A stretch of DNA of 45,352 nt from Acholeplasmataceae bacterium. Lineage in GTDB: Bacteria; Bacillota_I; Bacilli_A; Acholeplasmatales; Acholeplasmataceae. Positions within the stretch are counted from its first letter, which is position 1, and each line of letters opens with the position of its first letter. Below the pieces are notes generated by a model. It was not told the origin of the DNA and did no database searches. It was given only the letters and a program-made list of their open reading frames with translations. The translations under genes and the position numbers were made by a program. Location: the NCBI GenBank assembly GCA_018400755.1, contig JAGYLU010000011.1, forward strand, positions 1 through 45,352, read 5' to 3'. Shown here one piece after another: positions 8,234-17,120 of the stretch.

Positions 8234-9676
8234 ATGAAGAAAGCATTGCTTGCTTTGGTTCTCGGAATGTTCGCGATTGCCGCATTTGGCGTCATGTCAT
8301 ATGCAGTTACAAACGACACCGGGAATTTGGTCGTTCATTTCCAATCTTGGGAAGGCGACTACGAAAATTTGGGCTCATGGGCTTGGGGCGGACCAGCCGC
8401 AGGCAAATTGGCGGATGGCACTGACGACTTTGGTGCTTACTGGGAATACAATGACATTCCTGTTGGCACATCGGTCGGCTTTATTGCTGTCTATTGGGTT
8501 GGAGAAGGTCCGAACTGGGACGCGAAACTGACTGGCGACATCAACATCGATCCTTCAGCGATCATTGCTGGTGAAACTGTCCACGTTTACGTCTTTGAAG
8601 GTGCTGCAACCAACGCGGAAAATCCAGGTTACTTCATCGCAAGCAACACGCATGCGAACATGCTTGTTGTCTACTATGATCCTGCTGGAAGCTATGAAGA
8701 AACCCTCGGCGTTCACGCATGGGGCTGGCTTGATGTTCCGTCCGAATGGGGCAATCCTTACCAAGGCTTTACCAAGGCTGGCGCTTCTGAAGCTGGTTAT
8801 GATGTCAAGGGCATGATGCTTCAGGCAACTGAAGACGGGGCTGGTCTATTGATTTATGCTGGCGCAGATGCCAACAAGAAGACCGGTGATGTCACGCTTG
8901 CTAATTCGACAACATTCGCACCTGGCAATGTCGGTGTCTCTTATGTTGTGAGCAAGGGCGATGCCTATACTGCCAATGACAATGTCTTCTACAATGATCC
9001 TGCAGCTTTCTCGGAAATGGCATTCTCATTCTCGCTTGTGCCTTACAACAACGAAGACAAGACTGGCACATACGCTGTCAATCCTTCAACCGTGATCGTT
9101 CAGACTGGCGCTCAGATCAATTCTCCTTATCCTGATGCTGAGGACAAAGAAGTGGCCACAGCAACCATCGAAGGTTGGTTTGAAATCAAAGAAGTGATTG
9201 AAGAAGGCGTCTATGGTGATCCATTGACACTCGAACGTGTTGACTTCGCAACCACAAACACAACCCTGAACGCGTTCGTCTTGGTGCTTGCTGACGGTAG
9301 TGAACTAGACAACACGAAGGATTATGAAGTGTTCTTCAATGATGGTGTCAATGACGCATCTCTCGCCGTCGATATCGACCGCGACGCACCGGTATTGACA
9401 TTCATCAATCCGTCATCGATTGTCGGACAACTTCCTGAAGACCGGATCATCACTGTTGAGTGGGGTCAGCCGTTCAATCCGAACCTCTTCCCGAGATTCT
9501 TGGTTGACGACAACCGCGATGGTGACTTGACTCCGTTCGTTTATGTTCCTGAGGGTGATTTCTCTGTGCTTGACACCGGAGAAGAAGGCGACTACACCAT
9601 TATGCTGCGCGTTGAAGATGAATGGGGCAATGTCACAGAAGAAACATTCATTTTCAGAGTCGCAAAGACTAATTAA
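8234..9676 (+). CDS. Secreted non-catalytic starch-binding-like protein (CBM41/PUD-like modules and Ig-like domain)
   Basis: The 480-residue protein has a signal peptide with likely cleavage after SYA (~residue 25). Two tandem aromatic-rich modules follow (~31-130 and ~136-270). They open with LVVHFQSWEGDYENL and LVVYYDPAGSYEETL and each contains a WAWG or HAWGW motif, resembling the CBM41/PUD module of the neighbouring pullulanase. A region of ~290-380 is unassigned, and the C-terminus is an Ig-like bacterial surface domain (~388-480, with DDNRDGD and a GDYTIMLRVEDEWGN ending). No GH13 barrel or catalytic motif is present. The gene lies 12 bases upstream of malE. I infer that it captures alpha-glucan or dextrin at the cell surface for the MalEFG transporter; no anchor is visible, so retention is unexplained. 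Confidence 0.75.
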   Translation: MKKALLALVLGMFAIAAFGVMSYAVTNDTGNLVVHFQSWEGDYENLGSWAWGGPAAGKLADGTDDFGAYWEYNDIPVGTSVGFIAVYWVGEGPNWDAKLTGDINIDPSAIIAGETVHVYVFEGAATNAENPGYFIASNTHANMLVVYYDPAGSYEETLGVHAWGWLDVPSEWGNPYQGFTKAGASEAGYDVKGMMLQATEDGAGLLIYAGADANKKTGDVTLANSTTFAPGNVGVSYVVSKGDAYTANDNVFYNDPAAFSEMAFSFSLVPYNNEDKTGTYAVNPSTVIVQTGAQINSPYPDAEDKEVATATIEGWFEIKEVIEEGVYGDPLTLERVDFATTNTTLNAFVLVLADGSELDNTKDYEVFFNDGVNDASLAVDIDRDAPVLTFINPSSIVGQLPEDRIITVEWGQPFNPNLFPRFLVDDNRDGDLTPFVYVPEGDFSVLDTGEEGDYTIMLRVEDEWGNVTEETFIFRVAKTN

Positions 9677-9688
9677 GGGAGGCGCGCT

Positions 9689-11038
9689 ATGAAAAAACTA
9701 CTTCTCTTCATCTTCATCCTGTCAGGCGCACTTGCACTTGCAGCGTGTACCGAAGAAGAAAACAACGGCGAAGTCATTGACTTCAGTCAGACTTTCGTCC
9801 AGAAGACCAAGATCCGTGTTTGGATCGACGATGAAAACGGCGAGTATATGGCTGCTGTCATCGAAGAATTCAACAAGGTCTATCCGAACATCATCGTTGA
9901 ACACCAGCACATGGGTTCCGTTGATGCCCGTGAACGTTTGAAGACTTTCGGTCCTTCCGGTAACGGTGCCGACGTCTTCCAGTTCCCGCATGACCATTTG
10001 GCCCAGGCGATTCTTGAAGATCTCGTTCTGCCGCTCCCAGGAGCAACCAAGGCAACCCTTGAAGAACGTGCACATGAGCTTGGTCTGTCGATTGCGACCG
10101 TCTCTTATGATGATGTCAACAAGTCATTCGATCCTGAAAGCCCGAATGCTGTCGAACGTCTCTATGCGGTTCCGATGTCCATCGAATCGATTGGTTTGTT
10201 CTACAATACCGATCTGATTGATGTTCCGGCAACCACATTTGAAGACATCTTCGCAGAAGCTGCGATTTGGAATGCTGCACTCGCAGCTGATGAATCAGGA
10301 CGTACGAATGCTGAAGCAGGTCTCTTCTATCTGGCGACATCAAGTCACTGGGCAGACAGCTACTTCATGCAGCCGATTTACTCCGCATTTGGCTTCTATC
10401 CGTTTGGACCGAACCTAAATGATCCGACGGCAGTTGGATTTGTGAACGCTGTTCCAGCGCTCGAGTGGATGCTAAGTGATCTCAAACCGGCAACAACCGG
10501 CAATGGGTCACACAATTCGATTTCTGGCGGTGCCAGCTTCGAAGAAGGCTCCATTCCTTACATCATTGGTGGCCCATGGAACCATGAAGCTTACCAGGAT
10601 GCTGGCCTCAATTATCAGGTTGCACCGTTCCCGTCCATCAATGTCGATGGTGTTGACACACCTACCCAGACATTCGCTGGTGCGATCATGGCTGCTGTCT
10701 ATAAGTATTCAGACAATACCGAAGATGCCATCAAGTTCGTTGAGTTCTTGAACTCAGACGTTGCGATGGAACTCCAGTATGAATACAAAGGCAAGCTCCC
10801 GGCTTTGAAGACTGAACTGCTTGATGGTATCGAAGGCGTTGCTGATGACGCACTCCTTCTCCAAATGGCTGAACAGCTCAACTCCTCGATTCCGATGCCG
10901 ACGATTCCTGAAGTTACCTATTACTGGGGACCAGGTGAAACCATGATCATCGACGTTTGGAACAATGGTAAAGACCCAGCCGAAGCTGCGGCAGATGCTG
11001 AAGCATCTTATCTTGCCCGCATTGGACTTGCTGGATAA
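9689..11038 (+). CDS. malE: Maltodextrin ABC transporter substrate-binding lipoprotein
   Basis: The 449-residue protein has a lipoprotein signal peptide (LALAAC, lipidated Cys20). The body has the family 1 solute-binding fold signature: KIRVWIDDENGEYMAAVIEEFN at the start, FQFPHDHLA, YAVPMSIESIGLFYNT, and GAIMAAVYKYS with EDAIKFVEFL near the hinge. It would bind maltose or maltodextrins and deliver them to the MalF/MalG permease. A GGGAGG ribosome site lies upstream. It is followed by a stem-loop before malF. The sugar is inferred from the surrounding alpha-glucan genes. Confidence 0.9.
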   Translation: MKKLLLFIFILSGALALAACTEEENNGEVIDFSQTFVQKTKIRVWIDDENGEYMAAVIEEFNKVYPNIIVEHQHMGSVDARERLKTFGPSGNGADVFQFPHDHLAQAILEDLVLPLPGATKATLEERAHELGLSIATVSYDDVNKSFDPESPNAVERLYAVPMSIESIGLFYNTDLIDVPATTFEDIFAEAAIWNAALAADESGRTNAEAGLFYLATSSHWADSYFMQPIYSAFGFYPFGPNLNDPTAVGFVNAVPALEWMLSDLKPATTGNGSHNSISGGASFEEGSIPYIIGGPWNHEAYQDAGLNYQVAPFPSINVDGVDTPTQTFAGAIMAAVYKYSDNTEDAIKFVEFLNSDVAMELQYEYKGKLPALKTELLDGIEGVADDALLLQMAEQLNSSIPMPTIPEVTYYWGPGETMIIDVWNNGKDPAEAAADAEASYLARIGLAG

Positions 11039-11083
11039 ATCCATTTTATCGATTTGAAACACTAAGTCATTCATGAACCGGAT

Positions 11084-11116
11084 GAGGGCGGCAGGCATCT
11101 GTGCCTGAACGCCCTC
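11084..11116 (+). terminator. malE-malF intergenic stem-loop (attenuator or mRNA stabiliser)
   Basis: GAGGGCG + GCAGGCA pairs with TGCCTG + CGCCCTC with a short loop and a two-base bulge. It is followed by GTTTGGTT, which is only a weak U tract, so partial termination or 3'-end protection of the malE message is more likely than full termination. Confidence 0.65.
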
Positions 11117-11141
11117 GTTTGGTTACATTATGGAGGAGCAA

Positions 11142-13517
11142 ATGAAACTATTCAGCATATTAAAATCCATTGCTTCTGCTGTCGTCTGGGGATTCGGGCA
11201 ACTACTGAACATGCAGTTTCTCAAAGCCCTGTTCTTTTTTATTGTTTTTGCCGGTTTTATTGGCATTGAACTATCGACGAGCAGCTATTTTGAAGAGACC
11301 AGCGCTTATGACAAACTCATAGGTGAGGACTACGGCGATTACTATTATCAAGAGATTTTCATGAGTTACTACAATACCGCAAATGGCACTCAGTCACTCG
11401 GTTATGAGGCATTCGATGAATATCTCACTGAAATCGGCGGTCAGGGAAACTTGACAGAGTCTCTGTTCATCGATTTTCTTGCTAATGATCTGATTACAAA
11501 CAATGAGCCAAGATTCACAGAACTCGATGGCTTCATGGGCAATAACCCGACCATTGTTGATGCTGATGACATGGCAACACTCGATCAGGTCCACCTTTCT
11601 AGACGCGGAACGCTCTATCGGGATGCCGATGGCACTTATTACAAAGAGCGGACGGTCAAGCAAGAAGACGGAACCAATAAAAAAGAATACGTAGAGACAA
11701 CCATATTGACCGATGAATTGAATGAGGAGAACATCAAGTTCTCAACCGATGGTATGATTGTGTTCACCAAGGAAAGCACCATCTATGATGACAATGGTGA
11801 CTTCTTCCTGAAGGTCACCGTCGATGGTTCAAACAGGTATGTGAATCTGATGACCGAAGAGATCGTTGAGTCGGTTGACACAGACGACGAGATCGAAATC
11901 ACAGGACCTCTTTATAAGATCGAAGGGGTGATCTATGAATACTATGAAGCAGGTCTGACCTATAATTCGGTCATTATGCAATATGAGGGGACCGTCTTCA
12001 CAGACCTCTTCAGGCAAGTGAATTACTACACATACACACTGCCTAGAAACCAGTACACCAACCGTGATTTCAACCGCCTTCTGATCAAGGTTCATCTCGC
12101 GATGAACCCCGATATCCGTTCGGTCTTTGAATCCCAATACAACAACTTCTTTTATGACAAAGCGGGCTTTTTCATCAGAAGTTATTGGTCAGTGACGACA
12201 CTAGGTGTCGCTCAAAAGATCAATTTTACTGGTCACATGGCACTCTATGACGCGATGGTGGGTTCACCACGCGGTGATGCCTACTATATGGACGGACTCC
12301 CTGAAATCACGATTTCTGAAGACGTGCCAGTCCAAGGTCACACCTCGACAATCATTCTCCTTGAAGGTCTGATCGGTGTCATTCTCTCATTCTTTTTCTT
12401 CATTTTCATGATTTGGTCGGTGACGGATGCTTACCGGGTCGCGGAAGCGAAACGACAAGAGAAGAAGGTCTTAGGAGATCGGGCTTACTTCAAGGATGTC
12501 TATGAGAGCATGTTCGAGTACATCATTCTTTCTCCAGCCATGTTCGTTTTGGCATTCATCTCAATCATGCCAATCATGTTTGGATTCGTCATCAGCTTCA
12601 CAAGTATTTCCGGTAATGAATCGATGGTCGCAACCTTTGACTGGGTTGGCTTGAAGAATTTTATCGCGTTGTTCAATTTCTCATCCGGTTTGGGTTCTAG
12701 CTTCGGTCAGGCGTTTTGGCGCGTGCTCGGATGGACGGTCATCTGGGCAGTCCTTTCAACCGCAACCGTCTTCTTCGGTGGTTTCTTCCAGGCACTGGTC
12801 CTAAACAGTGAGAAAGTGGTCTTTAGGAAACTTTGGAGGACCGTCCTGATCTTACCATGGGCAATTCCGGCACTGCTTTCACAGATGGTCTTCTCAGTCA
12901 TGTTCAATGAGTTTGGATTTATCAACACATTCTTTCAAGAGATTGGCATTTATGAGATCTTGCACAATTTCGGGATGCTTGGGGTTGAATTCAACGATCT
13001 CTCTGGCATCAGAACACTTCTCTATCTTGGTAAGGATAACATCCAGTGGTTCTCAAATCCGTTTAATCCAACCTTTGTCAGGGCAACCTTGATTGTTGTC
13101 AACATCTGGCTTGGATTCCCGTATTTCATGGCGCTGATGACGGGCGTCATGACCGCCATTGACAAGACACTTTATGAAGCTGCTGATATTGATGGTGCGA
13201 GCAAGTGGCAAAAGATCAAGAGCATCACCATGCCACTCGTCCTTTATTCGACCGCACCCATCCTGATCATGACTTTCTCGGGGAATTTCAACAACTTCGG
13301 GGTCATCTACTTTATCACCGGCGGGGGTCCGAATGCCGGGCATTATGCCCGCGGATTCGCTGGGGATACGGATATTCTCATCTCCTGGATGTACAAACTG
13401 ACGGTTGATGAGGCCATCTTCAACATGGCGTCCGTCTTCTCGGTTTTGATCTTCCTGTTTGTTGGCTCACTTACCGCGTGGAATCTCTCCAAAACCCGCG
13501 CGTTCCAGGAGGACTAG
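11142..13517 (+). CDS. malF: Maltodextrin ABC transporter permease MalF with large extracytoplasmic domain
   Basis: The product has 791 residues, much longer than the ~290-510 of usual MalF-type proteins. There is a hydrophobic helix at ~25-44, then an acidic, probably extracellular region of about 355 residues (~46-400), then a helix at ~405-430. The canonical permease core (~460-790) carries the EAA loop YEAADIDGASKWQKIKSITM. The start at 11142 is preferred over the ATG at 11130, because the GGAGGAG lying between them is a good ribosome site for the second ATG. The core should form the channel with MalG. The extra domain has no family I recognise and may contact MalE or the co-encoded starch-binding protein. 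No ATPase gene is adjacent, so a shared MsmK-type ATPase must be elsewhere. Confidence 0.88.
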   Translation: MKLFSILKSIASAVVWGFGQLLNMQFLKALFFFIVFAGFIGIELSTSSYFEETSAYDKLIGEDYGDYYYQEIFMSYYNTANGTQSLGYEAFDEYLTEIGGQGNLTESLFIDFLANDLITNNEPRFTELDGFMGNNPTIVDADDMATLDQVHLSRRGTLYRDADGTYYKERTVKQEDGTNKKEYVETTILTDELNEENIKFSTDGMIVFTKESTIYDDNGDFFLKVTVDGSNRYVNLMTEEIVESVDTDDEIEITGPLYKIEGVIYEYYEAGLTYNSVIMQYEGTVFTDLFRQVNYYTYTLPRNQYTNRDFNRLLIKVHLAMNPDIRSVFESQYNNFFYDKAGFFIRSYWSVTTLGVAQKINFTGHMALYDAMVGSPRGDAYYMDGLPEITISEDVPVQGHTSTIILLEGLIGVILSFFFFIFMIWSVTDAYRVAEAKRQEKKVLGDRAYFKDVYESMFEYIILSPAMFVLAFISIMPIMFGFVISFTSISGNESMVATFDWVGLKNFIALFNFSSGLGSSFGQAFWRVLGWTVIWAVLSTATVFFGGFFQALVLNSEKVVFRKLWRTVLILPWAIPALLSQMVFSVMFNEFGFINTFFQEIGIYEILHNFGMLGVEFNDLSGIRTLLYLGKDNIQWFSNPFNPTFVRATLIVVNIWLGFPYFMALMTGVMTAIDKTLYEAADIDGASKWQKIKSITMPLVLYSTAPILIMTFSGNFNNFGVIYFITGGGPNAGHYARGFAGDTDILISWMYKLTVDEAIFNMASVFSVLIFLFVGSLTAWNLSKTRAFQED

Positions 13518-13520
13518 ACC

Positions 13521-14594
13521 ATGCCACTACTACTCTCATTGCTGCTCATCTATGCCGCAATCGTTTTGCTGATGCTACATCAAGGGACAGTCGCTGAATA
13601 TGCCAGAAAGAAGGGTTATGAAGGCATTCTTCCGGGTGTGTTGGGATTGATTCCGATTGTGGGATTACTGATCTACATGTTCTATTTTCCTAAGCGTCGG
13701 AATGTCTCGAAACAGGGACTCAGAGATGTGTTCAGACTGAAACACATGATTGGCCGGATTCTGATCTATGGTGAGATCGCCTTGGTCGCGGTCATCGTCA
13801 TTGTACCAGTGGTTTATATTGTTGGATTGTCACTTTCGAACATCCAAAGTGCGATTCCGAATTCCATCTGGCCCGATGAGCCCAACCTTGAAGCGTTCAG
13901 ATACTTGTTTGAAGAGACCAAATTCACACTCTGGTATTGGAACACCTTATCCATCGCATTGATCAATATGGTCGTGGGAACAGTCTTGATCACGGGTGCC
14001 GCATTTGTTTTTGCCCGGTTCAGTTTCAAGGGCAAAAAAGCCGGTCTCTTGACCATTCTTGTCCTTCAGGCATTCCCATCATTCATGGGACTCATCGCGA
14101 TGTATGTGCTCTTCTGGAAGTTTGGATTGCTCGGACAGCCCCGAGCCTTGTCCATTCTCTATATCGGTGGTAGTATTCCCGGAAATCTTTGGTTGATCAA
14201 GGGCTTTTTGACCCAAATCCCCAAAGACCTGGATGAATCTGCCATGATCGACGGAGCGAACAAGTTCCAGATTTTCTGGAAGATCATCTTGCCGCTCTCG
14301 GTCCCGATTCTGACGTTTGTCGCCGTGTCCATGTTCATGGGCCCGTGGATGGATTATATGCTTCCTGGATACTTGTTGAACTACTATCCGCCTGATGCGC
14401 CGGTTGGATATGATGTCACCAATCAATGGACCCTCGCGGTCGGGTTGTTCAAGTTCATCAATGATCTTGAGTATATCCACTACTCGGCATTCGCCGCTGG
14501 TGCACTCCTTGTGGGGCTTCCAATCACAGCCCTCTACATGGCTTTCCAGCGTTATCTGATTGAAGGGATCATGGCTGGTGCGACAAAGGGTTAA
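13521..14594 (+). CDS. malG: Maltodextrin ABC transporter permease MalG
   Basis: The 357-residue membrane protein has two extra N-terminal hydrophobic segments (~3-20 and ~37-56) before the standard MalG-type core of about six helices. The EAA motif reads LDESAMIDGANKFQIFWKI, with the ATPase-contact glycine. The C-terminus ends in YLIEGIMAGATKG, as in MalG proteins. The gene starts 3 bases after the malF stop and is followed by a strong terminator, closing the starch-binding-malEFG operon. It forms the second half of the membrane channel. Confidence 0.92.
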   Translation: MPLLLSLLLIYAAIVLLMLHQGTVAEYARKKGYEGILPGVLGLIPIVGLLIYMFYFPKRRNVSKQGLRDVFRLKHMIGRILIYGEIALVAVIVIVPVVYIVGLSLSNIQSAIPNSIWPDEPNLEAFRYLFEETKFTLWYWNTLSIALINMVVGTVLITGAAFVFARFSFKGKKAGLLTILVLQAFPSFMGLIAMYVLFWKFGLLGQPRALSILYIGGSIPGNLWLIKGFLTQIPKDLDESAMIDGANKFQIFWKIILPLSVPILTFVAVSMFMGPWMDYMLPGYLLNYYPPDAPVGYDVTNQWTLAVGLFKFINDLEYIHYSAFAAGALLVGLPITALYMAFQRYLIEGIMAGATKG

Positions 14595-14610
14595 GACGAT
14601 TTGATGATGC

Positions 14611-14645
14611 AGGCGACATGCGGCTTTCCTGGCATGTCGCCTTTT
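14611..14645 (+). terminator. Intrinsic terminator after malG
   Basis: AGGCGACATGC / GCATGTCGCCT forms an 11-base-pair stem with a short loop, followed by TTTT. Confidence 0.88.
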
Positions 14646-14662
14646 CATGGGATGGGCACGGT

Positions 14663-14691
14663 TTCACATGAGTGTGCATCATTCTTATGGT
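14663..14691 (+). promoter_or_regulatory. Putative promoter of the glgP-amy-pulA-glgB operon
   Basis: TTCACA, then 17 bases, then TATGGT lies shortly upstream of glgP. The -35 overlaps the right half of a degenerate cre-like site at 14653-14666 (TGGGCACGGTTTCA, three mismatches in the left arm). A ribosome site, AAGGAG, precedes the ATG at 14730. Confidence 0.4.
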
Positions 14692-14729
14692 AAAATGAAA
14701 GAGACAGAAGACAAAGGAGACTATCAATC

Positions 14730-17120
14730 ATGCACCATATTTTCCAGAACAAAGACACTTTCAAAGGCGCGTTTCTGACCCGCCTTGAAGAACATTTCGC
14801 GGTTGATCTCGAACAGTCAACCGTGTATCAACGTTATACCATTTTGTCCGAATTGTTGGACGCTTGGATGGATAAGCATCTCAAGGCCACTGAGAACGCC
14901 ATGAAAGAACACAACCATAAGAAGGCAATCTATTTTTCTATGGAGTTTTTGATGGGCCGGATGATTACAAACAATTTATACAACAGTGGCTTCTATCCGG
15001 TTGTCAAAGAAGCGTTTGATGATCTTGGACTTGACTTGAATGAAGTCGAACTCGCGGAGACAGATGCCGGTCTTGGTAATGGTGGACTTGGCCGTCTATC
15101 TGCCTGTTTTCTTGATTCCGCCGCCTCGTTGGGCCTTCCTCTCTATGGGAACAGCCTCAGATACCAACATGGCTTTTTCACCCAAGATATCAAAAACAAC
15201 CGCCAGGTTGAGTTGCCGGATCTTTGGTTGAATCGCCCGTTCATCTGGGAAACCAAAAGAGATGACCAGGCTATTGATATTCCGTTCTTTGGATATGTTG
15301 AACACACCAAACTGATCAATCCCGTCTGGATCAAGGCAGTGCCTTATGATGTCAAGATCATCGGTGACCAAAACGGTGTTGTCACAACCCTCAGACTTTG
15401 GTCGACCGAACCATGTGAACGTCATATGCATCAGGACCAGAAGTATCTTGAGATGGTCAGGAAGATCAGCGATGTGCTTTATCCTGATGATTCCAAGGAA
15501 GATGGCAAAACCCTTCGTTTGCAGCAGCAATACCTCTTTTCCGCCGCTGGCGTCAAGCAGGTGATCAATGAACACAAAGCACTGGAACGGGATTTGAAAG
15601 ATCTGCCCGATTATTATGTCTTCCAGCTCAATGACACTCACCCTGCCCTAGTCATTCCCGAACTGATGAGAATCCTGATGGATGAGGAACATTTCGGATA
15701 CGATGAGGCATGGGACATCACAACGAGGATGTGTGCCTTCACGAACCATACGATTCTCTCCGAAGCACTTGAGAAATGGGACATTGGCATTTTCAGAAAC
15801 TTGTTGCCGCGTATTTTTGAGATTCTCTTGGAAATGAACCGACGGTTCAAGGCCATTCTCGTATCGGATACCCGTTTCAACAAAGAACAGATCTATCTGA
15901 TGGCATTGATCGGACATAACCATCTCAGGATGGCCCATATCTCGATCTATGGCGCGTTTTCAATCAATGGGGTTGCGGAACTTCACACTGATATCCTGAA
16001 GAAAGATGTCATGAAGGATTTCTATACCTTATATCCGGAGAAGTTCAACAGCAAGACCAATGGGATCACCCATCGCCGTTGGCTGATCCAGTCGAATCCG
16101 GAGTTGACTTCAATCCTTGATGAGACGATTGGCACCGATTGGCGAAGCGATCTTGATGGCCTGAAAGCGTTTGAAGCATTCAAGGATGACAAGATGGTCC
16201 AAGCAAAGGTCGACGGTATGAAGAGAGCCAAGAAACAGGCACTCTCAGATCGGATTTACCGTGAACAGGGCATTCGTCTTGATGTCGACATGATCTTTGA
16301 CATTCAGGTCAAACGTCTTCACGAATACAAGCGGCAGCTGATGAATATCCTTCATATCATCTATGTCTACCAAAGACTCAAGGTTGATGCCAAGTTCAAG
16401 GCCGCTTATTATCCCCATGCGTTTATCTTCGGAGCCAAAGCGGCACCGAGTTATCACATGGCCAAAGCGATCATCGAACTGATCAACACGGTCGCTGGCA
16501 TCATCAACAAGGATCCCGAGACCAAGAACCTGCTCAAAGTCGTCTTTGTCAGGAACTATAACGTGACCTATGCCGAGTTCATCATGCCAGCCGCTGATTT
16601 GTCCGAACAGATTTCAACAACCACCAAAGAAGCCAGCGGGACCGGCAATATGAAATTCATGATGAACGGTGCGCTCACGATTGGGACGCTAGATGGGGCC
16701 AACGTTGAGATTGTCCGTGAGGCCGGCGAGGAGAATGTCATCATCTTTGGTCTCTCTGCTGAAGAGGTGAATGACCTCTACCGGAACAATGGATACAAAC
16801 CGCGTGAGATCCACGACAAGGATCCGCGTCTCCAAAGCGTCTTCAGATTCATCCGAGCGATCAATCCGAATGCCCAACACTTTGACTACGTCTTGAACAA
16901 TTTGTTAAACAGTGACTACTTCTTGGTCATGAAAGACTTCGATGCGTACGTTAAGGCTCATGAACGGGCTAACAAGATCTATAAGAATAGAGAAGAATGG
17001 CTTAGAAAAGCCATTATCAACATCGCAAACTCAGGGTTCTTCACATCCGACCGCACCATCACCGACTACAACAACGACATTTGGCATCTGTCACCGATCA
17101 ATCTTAAAGGAGTCCGCTGA
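14730..17120 (+). CDS. glgP: Glycogen/maltodextrin phosphorylase
   Basis: The 796-residue protein has the usual length of a GT35 phosphorylase. Recognisable blocks are the N-terminal KKAIYFSMEFLMGR, GLGNGGLGRLSACFLDS, FQLNDTHPALVIPELMRI, KTNGITHRRWL, DIQVKRLHEYKRQ, and the pyridoxal-phosphate lysine block EASGTGNMKF (Lys at about 641). It releases glucose-1-phosphate from non-reducing ends of glycogen or maltodextrin in the cytoplasm, using phosphate. The stop overlaps the ATG of the GH13 gene by one base (TGATG), so the two are translationally coupled. Sequence alone does not separate glycogen from maltodextrin preference; the operon with glgB and a debranching enzyme suggests both storage and import roles. 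Confidence 0.95.
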   Translation: MHHIFQNKDTFKGAFLTRLEEHFAVDLEQSTVYQRYTILSELLDAWMDKHLKATENAMKEHNHKKAIYFSMEFLMGRMITNNLYNSGFYPVVKEAFDDLGLDLNEVELAETDAGLGNGGLGRLSACFLDSAASLGLPLYGNSLRYQHGFFTQDIKNNRQVELPDLWLNRPFIWETKRDDQAIDIPFFGYVEHTKLINPVWIKAVPYDVKIIGDQNGVVTTLRLWSTEPCERHMHQDQKYLEMVRKISDVLYPDDSKEDGKTLRLQQQYLFSAAGVKQVINEHKALERDLKDLPDYYVFQLNDTHPALVIPELMRILMDEEHFGYDEAWDITTRMCAFTNHTILSEALEKWDIGIFRNLLPRIFEILLEMNRRFKAILVSDTRFNKEQIYLMALIGHNHLRMAHISIYGAFSINGVAELHTDILKKDVMKDFYTLYPEKFNSKTNGITHRRWLIQSNPELTSILDETIGTDWRSDLDGLKAFEAFKDDKMVQAKVDGMKRAKKQALSDRIYREQGIRLDVDMIFDIQVKRLHEYKRQLMNILHIIYVYQRLKVDAKFKAAYYPHAFIFGAKAAPSYHMAKAIIELINTVAGIINKDPETKNLLKVVFVRNYNVTYAEFIMPAADLSEQISTTTKEASGTGNMKFMMNGALTIGTLDGANVEIVREAGEENVIIFGLSAEEVNDLYRNNGYKPREIHDKDPRLQSVFRFIRAINPNAQHFDYVLNNLLNSDYFLVMKDFDAYVKAHERANKIYKNREEWLRKAIINIANSGFFTSDRTITDYNNDIWHLSPINLKGVR

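Noticed and set aside
11130-11141. Upstream ATG as the malF start
   Set aside because: The bases after it (GGAGGAG) are the ribosome site for the ATG at 11142.
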